A DNA stretch of 58,920 bases, from assembly GCA_015488885.1 (NCBI GenBank), contig WFMW01000004.1, forward strand, positions 1-58,920, written 5' to 3'. The DNA comes from Gammaproteobacteria bacterium. Its GTDB lineage: Bacteria > Pseudomonadota > Gammaproteobacteria > SZUA-229. Under the pieces are notes generated by a model. The model had not been told where the DNA came from. It did not search any database and saw nothing but the letters and a program-made list of their open reading frames with translations. Every line of letters begins with the position of its first letter. The first letter of the stretch is position 1. This document shows positions 27,711 through 37,196 of the stretch, in pieces. The position numbers and the translations under genes were made by a program.

Positions 27711-27792
27711 CATTCCCACGCTCCTGCGTGGGAATGCATACGGTGGTGGCGTTAAGCGGGGTGTGGTATGGGTTACCACGCAGGAGCGTGGG
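27711..27792. repeat. BIME-like pair of GC-rich palindromes
   Basis: CATTCCCACGCTCCTGCGTGGGAATG (11-bp arms, 27711-27736, given here as its arms CATTCCCACGC and GCGTGGGAATG around TCCT) is followed at 27776-27792 by CCACGC-AGGA-GCGTGG. The two share the CCACGC/GCGTGG stem with opposed loops. Such CCCACGC-TCCT-GCGTGGG units are common dispersed repeats in gammaproteobacterial genomes. It lies just after the helicase gene and may end its transcript. Confidence 0.8.
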
Positions 27793-27830
27793 AACCAGAG
27801 CCTCCTCTGTGTTATAAGCTAAACAAACCA

Positions 27831-30734
27831 CTATACAACCTGCCATTGCACAGTAAATAAGCTCTGTTCTGCTAAATGCTTTGTTAGCCGATCTTCTATC
27901 GCTACTATCATCTCTTCACGCCGGGCATCAACTTCATCCTGCTTATCAAACAATTCCCGGCGATCTTTATTACGCTGTGCTTCCAGCTTTTTCTGCTGCT
28001 TTTGTAACGTAAGTTTCTCTTCTAATGTGGGGGCCAGTTTTGCGTCTTTGCGTACCTGGCGTATCTCTTTGTCGAGTTCTTTGATGGAACGTTCTATGGA
28101 TTCTTTCAGATCGTCTGCCCAGGTGTCGAGTTTGGTTATTTCTTCTTCAAAGAAGGTGGCGTTACGTGTACTGATCTCATCTAGCACCTGTGCTTTATAC
28201 TTCTGGTATTGATTATCCAGCGTGGTGTTAATCGCACTATCTGGCTTGATTCCCTGTTCGGTTATCGTTGCCGGTAAGGAGAATAAACGCTCACCCTGTT
28301 CCTGTGTCACCCTTTCGTTATTATCTGTAATGGCAGAAAACAGTAGATAATCTTCGGATTCGGCACTATCGATGGTTAATTTATGCAAACGCAGCCAGCC
28401 TTGTTTGCCGACCAGATTTTCGATAGCCGATGCATGTTGTGGATGCTTGCTGTAATGGAATGTTATATTTGCCGTTGGCAGATTATTGCTACAAATTGTT
28501 TCGATAACGCATTGCGCCAGCGTATGTCCCGGACGATAGATATGTGCATCTTCAATGGGGCGGTTATCGGGTGAACCCATACGGTATTTACCCAACGGTA
28601 CATCTTTACCCTGAGCTGTTGACTGGTAGGGGTTTTGCAGCAGCAGGAAATCACTGCTGTTTTCATCAAACTTGGCGTATGGCTGTAATGCATTGCGCGT
28701 GATCTTGTAGAGCATTTGCTCGTATTTATTCAGGTAGTTTCTGCTTTTTTCCAGATTTACTTTTAGTTTGTCATGAACTTCCGCATCAAAGTTTTCCAGC
28801 AATTTTTGTCGAGTGGTATCCATTGCAGCGCTAATCTGTTCTTCCATTTCTTCCTGCAACAGATCAAATTGTTGATTGATTTCATCGGCACTGCGGCAAT
28901 TCTGGTAGATACCCATTATCCTTTGTTCGAGGTCCACACCACTTTCTATAGAGCCTAATACCTCATCACTGGCACCAAAAACACCATCAAACAATGAAAA
29001 CTTTTCTGAGAGTAATTCATAGACCCTTTGATCGGCGGCATTTTTCTTATTGAGAAAGTTGATGACAACTACATCGTGTTTCTGACCGTAGCGGTGGCAG
29101 CGCCCGATTCGCTGTTCAATTCTCTGCGGGTTCCACGGTAAATCATAATTCACCAAAAATGAGCAAAACTGCAGATTAACACCTTCTGCGGCTGCTTCTG
29201 TCGCTATCATTATTTGAGCGTTATTTTTAAAATAGTCAATCAGTGCTGAGCGCATATCGGCTGTTCTTGAGCCGGTGACTTTATCCGTCCCCAGGTGTTC
29301 TTCCTTCCAGCTTGCATAGATTCGCCGTGATTCCGGATCGGCATTTGAACCATTGAATAAAACCATCTTGTCTGTATAACCATTGTCATTCAGTAAATCG
29401 ACAAGATAGTTTTGTGTTCTACGGGATTCGGTAAATATGATGACTTTATTAAGTGCACCTAATGAATTTGCCTTTTTAAATCCGACGTTCAAAGCATCGA
29501 GCAAAGCCATTCCTTTTGCATTTTCCTGTATCGATGTTGCTAAATCTCTAAAGACTGATAAATCGTCAATTTCTTTTTCGATGGCTTCTATATCTGTTGG
29601 TGATAATGGCTCAGGCAATATTTCATCATTATCCAGACCGTACTCATCGCGCAGTTCGCTTAATACGTCCTCGTCATCGCCTCCTTCCTCAAGAAAATCA
29701 CCAAAATAACGCTCCAGCCTGTCATTTTTCTTCAGCATTCTCTGTAATTTACGCACCAGTGAGTCCAGTGCACCGGCAATCGCGAATGTTGAGGAAGCCA
29801 GCAATTTACGTAATACCAGAGTCATCAATTTTCTTTGACTTGATGGCAAGGCCTGCAAGTTAGCTCTTTGCAGATAGCTTGAGACCATATCGTAAAGGTC
29901 TTGCTCGTCCTGTGAGGGGATAAACTCTTGAGTGATAGGTATGCGGTTCGTATATTTGATGTATTCCAGCACCTGCCGACGAAGGGTTCGGTGACATACA
30001 GGCTTTAATCTGGCTTTCAGCTCAGCATAAACCGCCGGTGTGGTAATTCTGGCATACTGTGCTCTGAAGCTTTTCACATCGCCAAACGTGTACTCGTCTA
30101 TAAAGCTAACCAAACCATACAGTTCCATTAACGAGTTTTGTAAGGGGGTAGCTGTTAATAGCACTTTTGGTGAATTTGCGAGTGCTGTTTTAATCTTTTT
30201 GGCTATTTTATTAGCGGGTTTATATACATTTCTGAGCCTGTGTGCTTCATCAATGATGACTAAATCCCATGGCACCATCATTATGTCTTCATCTTTATTG
30301 GCAGCAAAGTTTAATGAGCATATAATCAGCTCATTTTGTTCAAACGGGTTGCTTTTGCCTGCCTTTTTATCAGCATTGTACGTTCTGGCTTCTAAAATAA
30401 CCGATGGCAGAAAAAACTTTTCCAGAAGCTCCTGATTCCACTGTTTACGCAGGCTTGATGGCGTAATAATGAGGATTCGCTTTTTACCTTCTGCCCATTT
30501 TTGAGAGATAACCAGACCGGCTTCAATGGTTTTTCCCAATCCAACTTCATCTGCCAGAATAGCGCCGGATGAGAGCGGTGATTTGAATGCAAACAGAGCC
30601 GCTTCAACCTGATGCGGGTTAAGGTCTACCTGAGCATCCATCAAGGTGCTTGTGAGCTTTTCCAGGCTATCCGCTGAACTGCGTTTTATTAACTCATGAG
30701 CATAGTATTGTGCTTGATAATCAGTGACTTGCAA
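27831..30734 (-). CDS. SNF2-family DEAD/DEAH helicase of the defence island
   Basis: A 967-residue SF2 helicase. Walker A is ADEVGLGKTIEAG (about residues 61-73), motif II IDEAHRLRN, motif III TATPLQNS, and motif VI QRIGRCHRYGQ. A long charged coiled coil rich in Lys and Glu fills the C-terminal 150 residues. This resembles the SNF2/HepA-like helicases found in restriction and phage-exclusion loci. No drmA/B/C genes are present, so it is not DISARM. The start appears to be a TTG with GGGG upstream. It leads the island, right after mutL, and has no nuclease domain that I can see. Confidence 0.85.
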   Translation of the reverse strand: MQVTDYQAQYYAHELIKRSSADSLEKLTSTLMDAQVDLNPHQVEAALFAFKSPLSSGAILADEVGLGKTIEAGLVISQKWAEGKKRILIITPSSLRKQWNQELLEKFFLPSVILEARTYNADKKAGKSNPFEQNELIICSLNFAANKDEDIMMVPWDLVIIDEAHRLRNVYKPANKIAKKIKTALANSPKVLLTATPLQNSLMELYGLVSFIDEYTFGDVKSFRAQYARITTPAVYAELKARLKPVCHRTLRRQVLEYIKYTNRIPITQEFIPSQDEQDLYDMVSSYLQRANLQALPSSQRKLMTLVLRKLLASSTFAIAGALDSLVRKLQRMLKKNDRLERYFGDFLEEGGDDEDVLSELRDEYGLDNDEILPEPLSPTDIEAIEKEIDDLSVFRDLATSIQENAKGMALLDALNVGFKKANSLGALNKVIIFTESRRTQNYLVDLLNDNGYTDKMVLFNGSNADPESRRIYASWKEEHLGTDKVTGSRTADMRSALIDYFKNNAQIMIATEAAAEGVNLQFCSFLVNYDLPWNPQRIEQRIGRCHRYGQKHDVVVINFLNKKNAADQRVYELLSEKFSLFDGVFGASDEVLGSIESGVDLEQRIMGIYQNCRSADEINQQFDLLQEEMEEQISAAMDTTRQKLLENFDAEVHDKLKVNLEKSRNYLNKYEQMLYKITRNALQPYAKFDENSSDFLLLQNPYQSTAQGKDVPLGKYRMGSPDNRPIEDAHIYRPGHTLAQCVIETICSNNLPTANITFHYSKHPQHASAIENLVGKQGWLRLHKLTIDSAESEDYLLFSAITDNNERVTQEQGERLFSLPATITEQGIKPDSAINTTLDNQYQKYKAQVLDEISTRNATFFEEEITKLDTWADDLKESIERSIKELDKEIRQVRKDAKLAPTLEEKLTLQKQQKKLEAQRNKDRRELFDKQDEVDARREEMIVAIEDRLTKHLAEQSLFTVQWQVV

Positions 30735-30842
30735 TCGTTAACCCCATAAAATAGTTGTACTATTATCAGTTTCCTATTACTACCCATCCACATCGCTGAA
30801 AGACTTTAACCCGAATATTTCACTGAGCTATTACAAATACTT

Positions 30843-32678
30843 TTACTGCCCGCGTTTAAACCATTTATCCAGTTCCGCCATTGTTAACTGAATCCAGGTG
30901 GGGCGACCATGATTACATTGTCCACTACGATCAGTGCGTTCCATATCACGCAACAGCGCATCCATTTCGGCCAGTGTGAGTTTGCGATTTGCCCGTACCG
31001 AACCATGACAGGCCATGGTTGATAATACCTCGTTGATGGCTTCATGGATACGTTCACTGCTGCCATGGCGAAGCAGATCCGACAGCACATCACGCAGCAG
31101 GGCTTCTGTATCACTGTTTGCCAGTACCACGGGAATCTGGCGGATACAGATACTTTCTTCCGCATTGCGATCAAGCTCGAAACCCAGCTGTTGAAAAATG
31201 GTCGGCTGGGTCTCAACCAGATCGGCTTCACGCTGACTGACTGCCAGCGTGACTGGCACCAGCAGGGGCTGTGATTGAATACCGGCATGTTCACTGGCCT
31301 GTTTAAGACGCTCATAGGTAATGCGTTCATGAGCCGCATGCATGTCCACCAGCACCATACCCTGCGCATTTTCCGCGACAATATAAATACCATGTAACTG
31401 TGCCCTGGCAAACCCCAGCGGGGGTATTTCAGGTTCTGACTGAGGCTGGCTGCCAGCCAGATCCCTGGCCTGATGAAACAGGGTTTGATAGCCCTGTTGC
31501 TGCTCGGCAATAGCCAGCGACAGATTTTGCTGATTGGCTGCTGGCACGGAAGTTTGATAATGGCTGCCATGACAGGCACTGCCGGTCGCAGGCACAGGTG
31601 CGGCGGCACTGGCCTCACCCTGTACATTGATCGCGCTGGAAAAATGGCCTGCATCATGACTGTTATTGTTCTCGGGACGTACTTCGGCCAGTGTTTTATA
31701 AATGGTTTTAAACAGAAAATCATGGACCTGACGTGACTGGCGAAAGCGGACTTCATGTTTACCCGGATGTGCATTCACATCGACACTGGCAGGGTCAATC
31801 TCCAGAAATAACACATAGGCGGGATGACGACCATGAAACAATACATCGGCATAAGCCTGACGAACAGCGTGAGTTACCAGCCGGTCTTTGACCACCCTGC
31901 CATTAACATAAAAATACTGCATATCGGCCTGACTACGGGAAAAAGTGGGCAAGGCAATCCAGCCCCACAGCCGTTTGTCTTCATAACTGAAATCGGTGTA
32001 CACCGCCTGCTCGATAAACGCCGGGCCACAAACCTGAGCAATACGTTTTTCCTGCTGCAGGCGTTGCATGGCTGGCAAAAACTGTTTTACCATGCGCTGG
32101 TTGTGTACCAGTGTCATGCCCACTTCAAAATGGCTGAGCGCCATCCGTTTGACGACATCCTCAAGATGGGCAAATTCGGTTTTTTCCGTGCGCAGAAATT
32201 TTCGCCGTGCCGGTACATTAAAAAACAGATCTCGAACTTCAATGCGGGTTCCGGGGGTATGAGCGGCAGGGATAATTGCCGATGCCACACTGTTATGCAT
32301 GTCCAGCTGCCAGGCATGATCGCTGTCATGCTGACGGGAAACAAGAGTTAACTGACTTACCGAAGCAATACTTGGCAAAGCTTCACCACGAAACCCCAGG
32401 CTGGTAACCCGTTCCAGGTCATCAATTTGATGGATCTTACTGGTGGCGTGGGGAGAAAGTGATAACACCAGATCATCTTTATGTATCCCGCAACCATTAT
32501 CCGACAGACGGATAAGCTTGATACCACCCTGCTCAACATCAATATGAATATCGGTCGCCCCTGCATCCAGCGCATTTTCCAGTAGCTCTTTCACTACTGA
32601 AGCTGGTCGTTCCACCACCTCCCCGGCGGCAATCTGATTGACCAGCTGGGTTGGCATGGTTTGAATTCGTTGAGTCAT
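30843..32678 (-). CDS. mutL: DNA mismatch repair protein MutL
   Basis: The 611-residue GHKL ATPase that links MutS mismatch recognition to strand removal. The N-terminal motifs are [22 protein letters not shown] and [13 protein letters not shown]. The C-terminal dimerisation domain has [15 protein letters not shown] and [14 protein letters not shown]. In relatives it precedes miaA directly; here the island begins 108 bp after its stop. Confidence 0.97.
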   Translation of the reverse strand: MTQRIQTMPTQLVNQIAAGEVVERPASVVKELLENALDAGATDIHIDVEQGGIKLIRLSDNGCGIHKDDLVLSLSPHATSKIHQIDDLERVTSLGFRGEALPSIASVSQLTLVSRQHDSDHAWQLDMHNSVASAIIPAAHTPGTRIEVRDLFFNVPARRKFLRTEKTEFAHLEDVVKRMALSHFEVGMTLVHNQRMVKQFLPAMQRLQQEKRIAQVCGPAFIEQAVYTDFSYEDKRLWGWIALPTFSRSQADMQYFYVNGRVVKDRLVTHAVRQAYADVLFHGRHPAYVLFLEIDPASVDVNAHPGKHEVRFRQSRQVHDFLFKTIYKTLAEVRPENNNSHDAGHFSSAINVQGEASAAAPVPATGSACHGSHYQTSVPAANQQNLSLAIAEQQQGYQTLFHQARDLAGSQPQSEPEIPPLGFARAQLHGIYIVAENAQGMVLVDMHAAHERITYERLKQASEHAGIQSQPLLVPVTLAVSQREADLVETQPTIFQQLGFELDRNAEESICIRQIPVVLANSDTEALLRDVLSDLLRHGSSERIHEAINEVLSTMACHGSVRANRKLTLAEMDALLRDMERTDRSGQCNHGRPTWIQLTMAELDKWFKRGQ

Positions 32679-32700
32679 AAAAGGCGATAGCCTCAGGCGG

Positions 32701-33762
32701 TTATTTTATATAGCGCAGATAATGTACACTAAACAGGCGCTGCGCATCAAGCCAGGTTCTGACCGGTTCAAATCCGGCTTTAGCTGCCAGCTGCTGAAAG
32801 GCCTCAACGGTATATTTATGGGAATATTCGGTTAGTATCGACTGCCCCTGGTTAAATGTGAAACAATGTTCGTTACCATGGTCATCCATAATATGCACCT
32901 GCTGACTGGTTTTACTGATCAAATGCATTTCTATCCGCTGCTGCCCGGCATTAAAAAAAGCATGGTGTCTGAATTGCGCCAGCTTAAAATCTGCACCCAG
33001 CTGCCGGTTAATCCGGTGTAGCAGATTTAAATTAAACTGTGCCGTATATCCGGCTTTATCATTATAGGCTGCATTCAGAACTCGGCTGTCTTTAGACAGA
33101 TCAACGCCTATCAACAGGCCGCCACCGGTTGCCACCATCTGACCAATTTCCTCAAGGACTTTTACCGCCTGCTGCGGCGTAAAGTTACCAATGGTCGAAC
33201 CTGGGAAAAAAGCAACTTTCTGGCCTGCCTTCACCTCATAAGGCAGGGTCAGCTCACGGGTAAAATCACTGCATACCGCATGTACCTTTAACCAGGTGAA
33301 TTCCTCAGCCAGTTTCTGCGCTTCTTCCTGCAGATACAGGCGGGATATATCCATGGGCAAATAAGCAATCGGGCGTAACGCATCCAGCAACAGACGCACT
33401 TTATAACTGTCACCACTGCCCGGTTCAATCAACAGACACTGTTTACCCAGCGTACTTACAATTTCATCAATATTGTCGCGAATAATACTGACTTCTGTCC
33501 GGGTCGGATAATATTCTTCGGTCGCACATATTGCTTCAAATAATTTTGAACCGGTCTGATCGTAAAAATATTTGGGCGGAATAGCTGGCTGCGGTGCCGA
33601 TAAACCCTGAATAACATCAACACGAAAATCAGCCGCTTCGGGATGCAGGTCATAAAACCGGTAACGAGATGGATTCACTGTGGAGATTCTTTCACTGTTG
33701 CTGTCATCATTTCTGATTTTAACATTAACCCGGATAGTGTGGATACTGCTTGCCCAGGACAC
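32701..33762 (-). CDS. EgtD-like histidine-specific SAM methyltransferase
   Basis: A 353-residue protein of the EgtD (DUF2260) family, whose characterised members trimethylate histidine to hercynine in ergothioneine synthesis. The SAM site is [18 protein letters not shown] and the substrate segments are [10 protein letters not shown] and RIEMHLISK. No egtB-like sulfoxide synthase lies in the window, so I give no gene symbol. The first 25 residues are not typical; a GTG at the [13 protein letters not shown] segment may be the real start. Confidence 0.85.
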   Translation of the reverse strand: MSWASSIHTIRVNVKIRNDDSNSERISTVNPSRYRFYDLHPEAADFRVDVIQGLSAPQPAIPPKYFYDQTGSKLFEAICATEEYYPTRTEVSIIRDNIDEIVSTLGKQCLLIEPGSGDSYKVRLLLDALRPIAYLPMDISRLYLQEEAQKLAEEFTWLKVHAVCSDFTRELTLPYEVKAGQKVAFFPGSTIGNFTPQQAVKVLEEIGQMVATGGGLLIGVDLSKDSRVLNAAYNDKAGYTAQFNLNLLHRINRQLGADFKLAQFRHHAFFNAGQQRIEMHLISKTSQQVHIMDDHGNEHCFTFNQGQSILTEYSHKYTVEAFQQLAAKAGFEPVRTWLDAQRLFSVHYLRYIK

Positions 33763-33786
33763 GCTGTCAATACATCCCTGTACGCC

Positions 33787-34057
33787 AGGAGCCTGTCGGA
33801 CTTAACCAATCGTAGCGAGGGAAAGCCGATTTGAGACAGATCTTTCGTTATTTTGAGGCGAGTAGTGCTACATGGATGTAGCGGTTACGAACCTAAGGAT
33901 GGAATAGTATGACTATTTAACGATTATATTGTCAGGAACAATATAACGCGTCAGCCCCAAAGGGGTGAAACGCATGGATGCGTTGAACAAAAATAACGGG
34001 AAATATGGCCAAATTCGGCTTTTACGCAGTAGGTTGTGTTAAGTCCGACAGACTCCT
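33787..34057. mobile_element. 271-bp MITE-like element with TCGGACTTAAC termini
   Basis: AGGAGCCTGTCGGACTTAAC at 33787-33806 is matched 19 of 20 by the inverted 34038-34057. Imperfect pairing continues inward about 55 bp (AAAGCCGATTTG... against CAAATTCGGCTTTT, then CGTTATTTT against AAAATAACG). The interior holds ACATGGATG and GCATGGATG words, and no coding frame. Such ends suggest mobilisation by an IS with matching termini elsewhere. Much of the gap 33763-34132 is this element. Confidence 0.75.
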
Positions 34058-34132
34058 AGACACCCATAAAATTAATTTGACGACCCCGTGACCAGACAGC
34101 AATCTATTTTATCATCAATCAGCAAAGGACAG

Positions 34133-34368
34133 CATGATGCCAACGCCAAGGAAGAACCTGGTCTTGCTTGAAGCTACTCCCTATCACCACTCAGAAAGTG
34201 CTTTACAATGTGTTCCTTGCCTGTGTCAACCGCACACTGAAGGATTTTGGCCTTAACGCCAAACATTTAGGTGCCGAGATGAGGATGACGGCGGTGCTCC
34301 ATACGAATAACCGTCGATTAGACTATCATCCCCATATCCATGTGGTTGTCCCCGGCGGGGTATATTAA
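34133..34368 (+). pseudogene. Mosaic of transposase fragments (REP-associated N-terminus, IS91 core)
   Basis: Reading from ATG at 34133 gives MPTPRKNLVLLEATPYHH, the typical start of REP-associated tyrosine transposases. At about 34171 a different frame becomes LLPITTQKVLYNVFLACVNRTLKDFG and MTAVLHTNNRRLDYHPHIHVV, the conserved heart of IS91-type Y2 transposases. Both parts are short fragments, truncated at each end. The junction at 34171-34190 shows recombination of two unrelated transposase remnants. Confidence 0.7.
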
Positions 34369-34370
34369 TG

Positions 34371-34458
34371 CGCTTATCTTTTTTGAATGTTTCTTCGGCA
34401 ACAGCTTTCTACGCTTTGGTGTGAGAACAGACTTAAACTCACTTGCCTCAAAAGCTTT
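34371..34458 (-). pseudogene. Remnant of a CopG/BrnA-type antitoxin gene
   Basis: On the minus strand, KAFEASEFKSVLTPKRRKLL followed after a small deletion by HSKK closely matches the antitoxin encoded at 37890 (FEAGEFKSVLTPKRKKVL...). The reading frame is cut at both ends. It marks a former sixth toxin-antitoxin unit in this region. Confidence 0.7.
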
Positions 34459-34762
34459 AACCCGGATATTGCATGTCCGCTAAATTTAATAAGCGCCCAC
34501 TTCGCCATACTCTGATTACATGAATAGCTTTTTTCTCTTTTAAATAAACGATACGAAAAGGGGGGTGAATTAATTCACGTATATTATTTTCGTTAAACTC
34601 AGGTACCTTTCGACCAATGTCTGGATTTGTTGGTATGGTTTCAATATGTTTAATGATTTTTGTAACAAACTCAATCCCTTTTTGCGGCACTCCTTCATTA
34701 AGATAGTATTCTTTTATTGATTCTAAATCATTAAACGCTGAGTCAGATATTAATATTTTCAA
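34457..34762 (-). CDS. ParE/RelE-family toxin
   Basis: A 101-residue toxin with the RelE/ParE fold: an SDSAFNDLESIKEYY helix, the IGRKVPEF loop, IRELIHPPFRIVYLKE and the terminal VIRVWRSGR. ParE toxins inhibit gyrase; RelE types cut mRNA; I cannot decide between them. The start ATGA overlaps the antitoxin stop, the usual layout for coupled translation. Confidence 0.9.
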   Translation of the reverse strand: MKILISDSAFNDLESIKEYYLNEGVPQKGIEFVTKIIKHIETIPTNPDIGRKVPEFNENNIRELIHPPFRIVYLKEKKAIHVIRVWRSGRLLNLADMQYPG

Positions 34763-35031
34763 ATATTGATACCTAATTTTATTTTTACATCATCAACAGT
34801 TTGTTCTTTGCCTTCTTTTACTTCCAGCAAACCCTGTGCGATGGCTTTTACAAAAGCGCGCTCTTCTTCATGATTTTCAAATTCTTCTAAGCCTTGCATA
34901 ACGGCTATGCCACGACCCCTGCTAGTAAGTAATATGGGACGGTGGGAATCTTTTGCTTGATTTGCAATTTTTCCTGGGTTTATTTTAAGGTCAGACAAAG
35001 GAATAATGTCTTGGGAGAATAGTGTTTTCAT
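34759..35031 (-). CDS. Phd/YefM-family antitoxin
   Basis: This 90-residue antitoxin begins with the PhD/YefM DNA-binding domain (IIPLSDLKINPGKIANQAKDSHRPILLTSRGRGIAVM) and ends in a short acidic toxin-binding tail. It precedes and overlaps the ParE/RelE-like toxin gene. It probably represses the operon together with the toxin. The R-G-R-G-I-A segment replaces the more usual NGKPVA. Confidence 0.9.
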   Translation of the reverse strand: MKTLFSQDIIPLSDLKINPGKIANQAKDSHRPILLTSRGRGIAVMQGLEEFENHEEERAFVKAIAQGLLEVKEGKEQTVDDVKIKLGINI

Positions 35032-35100
35032 GTGCTCAACCCTAACAGCTGCTGTTAACTGGTCTTATTGTAGCACCTGTAGCCTGAGTTTCAATGAAAA

Positions 35101-35190
35101 ATATAATGTTTGAGTTAACCGGCCGTCTTATACAGAGCGTAACACAGTGGGGCGGCGTATAAAACGGTCGGGTTGAATGACTTGTATATT
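35101..35190. other. attC-like recombination site 1
   Basis: TTAACCGGCCGTCTTATAC (35115-35133) pairs with GTATAAAACGGTCGGGTTGA (35157-35176). The whole frame ATAATGTTTGAGTTAACC ... GGTTGAATGACTTGTATATT follows the layout of integron attC sites such as that of aadA (TAACGCCTGAATTAAGCC ... GGCTTGAATGAATTGTTAGAC). The outer core is eroded (GTATATT rather than GTTRRRY). It lies between two toxin-antitoxin pairs. Confidence 0.55.
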
Positions 35191-35283
35191 TTTCATTTAA
35201 TTTCATACACTTACGGGTAACCTTGCTATTGCGCCTACAGGGTATATACTATTAAGTATATATCAATAGAGTGGGGTGACGAT

Positions 35284-35517
35284 ATGAGCGCACAAATAGC
35301 CAAGATATTTATGAACGGACGTAGCCAGGCCGTCCGTTTACCTAAAGAATACCGCTTTAATACCGACGAGGTTTTTATTACAAAGCAAGGGGACAACATC
35401 ATTATTTCTGCAAAAGAGCCAACCTGGGATGAATTTTTTGATTCTAAGCCTGTTTTTGGGGATGACTTTTTACAAGAACGATTTGATGAACAACCACAGG
35501 AAAGGGATTTTGATTGA
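35284..35517 (+). CDS. vapB: VapB-type antitoxin
   Basis: A 77-residue AbrB/MraZ-fold antitoxin. The DNA-binding part is AKIFMNGRSQAVRLPKEYRF, and the acidic C-terminus would wrap the PIN toxin. Its TGA overlaps the vapC ATG. This is the only toxin-antitoxin pair of the cluster on the plus strand. GGGGTGA precedes the start. Confidence 0.93.
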   Translation: MSAQIAKIFMNGRSQAVRLPKEYRFNTDEVFITKQGDNIIISAKEPTWDEFFDSKPVFGDDFLQERFDEQPQERDFD

Positions 35518-35927
35518 TGTATATGCTTGACACTAATATTTGTATTTATGTTTTAAAAAATCACTCTGATAAATTGCGACATAAATTTAAAGCGATTAAA
35601 GATATTTGTATTTCCTCGGTTACATATGGAGAGTTGTGTTATGGAATAGAAAATGGAAGTAATAATTTAAAAGAACAACGATGGCAACAACTTGAAATTT
35701 TTACACAAAGGCTGCTAATAGATTCTTTAGATGAAAATGCTGGTAAGCACTACGGCTCAATTAGAGCGCAACTAAAAAAAGACGGTACGCCGATTGGAAA
35801 TAATGATCTTTTAATTGCTGCTCATGCTCGAAGTATTAATGCTGTATTAGTTACAAATAACGTTCGGGAATTTAATCGAGTACCGAACCTTGTAGTTGAA
35901 AATTGGATTTTTGATTCGTGTTTTTAA
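35517..35927 (+). CDS. vapC: VapC-type PIN-domain toxin
   Basis: A 136-residue PIN ribonuclease. The acidic active-site residues are in YMLDTNICIYVLK, VTYGELCYG and GNNDLLIAAHARS. VapC enzymes cut tRNA or rRNA when freed from VapB. ATG at 35517 is preferred to the in-frame TTG at 35514. The gene ends at an attC-like site. Confidence 0.93.
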   Translation: MYMLDTNICIYVLKNHSDKLRHKFKAIKDICISSVTYGELCYGIENGSNNLKEQRWQQLEIFTQRLLIDSLDENAGKHYGSIRAQLKKDGTPIGNNDLLIAAHARSINAVLVTNNVREFNRVPNLVVENWIFDSCF

Positions 35928-36009
35928 AATACAATGTTTTGCATAACTTGACGTAAATACAGAGCAAAGCGGCGTATAAAATTGGCCAACGTTGAATGAA
36001 TTATTATAC
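35926..36009. other. attC-like recombination site 2
   Basis: ATACAATGTTTTGCATAAC ... GGCCAACGTTGAATGAATTATTATAC lies between the ends of vapC and the next toxin gene, which converge. The right half reads GAATGAATTATTATAC, only a few changes from the GAATGAATTGTTAGAC end of the aadA attC. The left CATAACTTG...GTAAATAC word recurs at 42415, next to another rearrangement. Confidence 0.5.
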
Positions 36010-36300
36010 CTTTATATCATCTTTCTTTAATATCTGGTGATAATTTTTAACAACTAAAATTAAAATTTCTTTTGATTTAACCTTATAAATAATTCGATGG
36101 TTTTTAAGCACAAGCTCCCTAATTTCTTTTCGTTTTATTTCAGGAACAATGCGACCGCTATCTGGAAATTCTATTAACTGATTGACAGAATTAAATATTT
36201 TTTCTGCCCATTCAATTGCTACTGATGGTTTATCAAAAGCGATATATGCAGCAATGTCCTGGACTTGCTCAACTGCTAATGGTGACCAGGTTATTTTCAA
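36004..36300 (-). CDS. ParE/RelE-family toxin
   Basis: A 98-residue ParE-like toxin: WSPLAVEQVQDIAAYIAFDKP, SGRIVPEIKRKEIRELVLKNHRIIYKV and a final ILVVKNYHQ. It overlaps its antitoxin by four bases. The stop codon sits at the edge of attC-like site 2, as expected for a gene cassette whose end is defined by attC. Confidence 0.9.
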   Translation of the reverse strand: MKITWSPLAVEQVQDIAAYIAFDKPSVAIEWAEKIFNSVNQLIEFPDSGRIVPEIKRKEIRELVLKNHRIIYKVKSKEILILVVKNYHQILKKDDIKV

Positions 36301-36578
36301 GTTTTAATGCTCTTTAATACAATAGACTTAGCCTCATCATGAGAAATACCTTTGCCATCATTAATTTGAGCTTCAGCTTTATAGATGCTTTCGAGTAAAT
36401 CTAAACGTCCTGTCAAATTTTCAAATTCTTCCACATCAGTTAGAATCGCTACCCCTTTACCATGCTGAGTTATCAGTAAAGGGCGTTTAGTTTCAGTAAC
36501 TTGCTGTATAAATGAGCTAACGCCTGACCTGAATTTTGAAAGTGGTTGGATATCTTCTTTAAGATTAATTGGTTGCAT
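36297..36578 (-). CDS. Phd/YefM-family antitoxin
   Basis: A 93-residue antitoxin with IQPLSKFRSGVSSFIQQVTETKRPLLITQHGKGVAILTDVEEFE, the YefM DNA-binding module, and a C-terminal tail for binding toxin. I choose ATG at 36578 because AGAGGTG precedes it; the longer frame from 36611 adds 11 residues with no ribosome site. Confidence 0.9.
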   Translation of the reverse strand: MQPINLKEDIQPLSKFRSGVSSFIQQVTETKRPLLITQHGKGVAILTDVEEFENLTGRLDLLESIYKAEAQINDGKGISHDEAKSIVLKSIKT

Positions 36579-37120
36579 AGCAAACACCTCTTTGTACGAT
36601 ATTACGTACAAACTAGCACAATCATTTATTAATTGCTACGTTTATTATTTTTTAGGTAGCGGGCAGGTTCTGGAGGGATGTTTGAAGCTGCATCAGCTAC
36701 CATGGCTGTCATTTGCTTTTCTTCATAAAATCGTTTGGTTCAATTTATCTTGCAATGAAACACCGAATGGACGTGGGCACATTTTCATGTCGGACAAGGT
36801 TTGAACCCGTATATTTTCCATTACAGAAAATCATTCATTTTTTCCATCATCTTATTGATGCATTGTCACCGGCACCTCTCATGGGCAGCTTTCTTCTACC
36901 TTGAAGGACAATACGACATTGCCACGTCTACATATCCGATCCACCTCACGGCTTCATCTTAACAGGGTACGTTGTCCCAAACGCTTTATACCCATTCCGT
37001 TTCGCATAGTTTTGTAGGAAACTGCTGACAGAACAGCAGGTTGAAAATTTAATAAAATGTTAAAAAAAACTTTTAAACTTTATTAAACCTCAACAAATAA
37101 ATATGCAACTTCGTGTCGCA
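36579..37120. other. Stretch without a recognisable gene
   Basis: About 540 bp between an antitoxin start and attC-like site 3. Short open frames occur but none resembles a known protein or has a good ribosome site. A small hairpin, CTGCTG-ACAGAA-CAGCAG, lies at 37022-37039. The stretch may be a decayed cassette: the antitoxin promoter must lie at its left end, and the rest shows no function. Confidence 0.5.
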
Positions 37121-37196
37121 AATAACGTTTGAGTTAACCAATTTAGCAAAATGCATGACATTTTTCTAAATCCGGTGTAGCTAATTGTTAGCATTA
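37121..37196. other. attC-like recombination site 3
   Basis: AATAACGTTTGAGTTAACC at the left and GCTAATTGTTAGCATTA at the right surround a region of imperfect palindromy. The left word GTTTGAGTTAACC is identical to that of site 1. The right end has the core GTTAGCA, close to GTTRRRY. The stop codon of the downstream ParE-like gene (37194-37196) lies inside it. Confidence 0.55.

Noticed and set aside
27831-30734. SNF2 helicase as DrmD of a DISARM system
   Set aside because: The helicase type fits, but no drmA, drmB, drmC or class-1 adenine methylase with DISARM layout is present; the methylase here is a type III Mod paired with Res.
36592-36904. Two short plus-strand frames in the gap before attC-like site 3
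   Set aside because: No similarity recognised, no ribosome site, and one begins inside the antitoxin start region; treated as a non-coding or decayed cassette.
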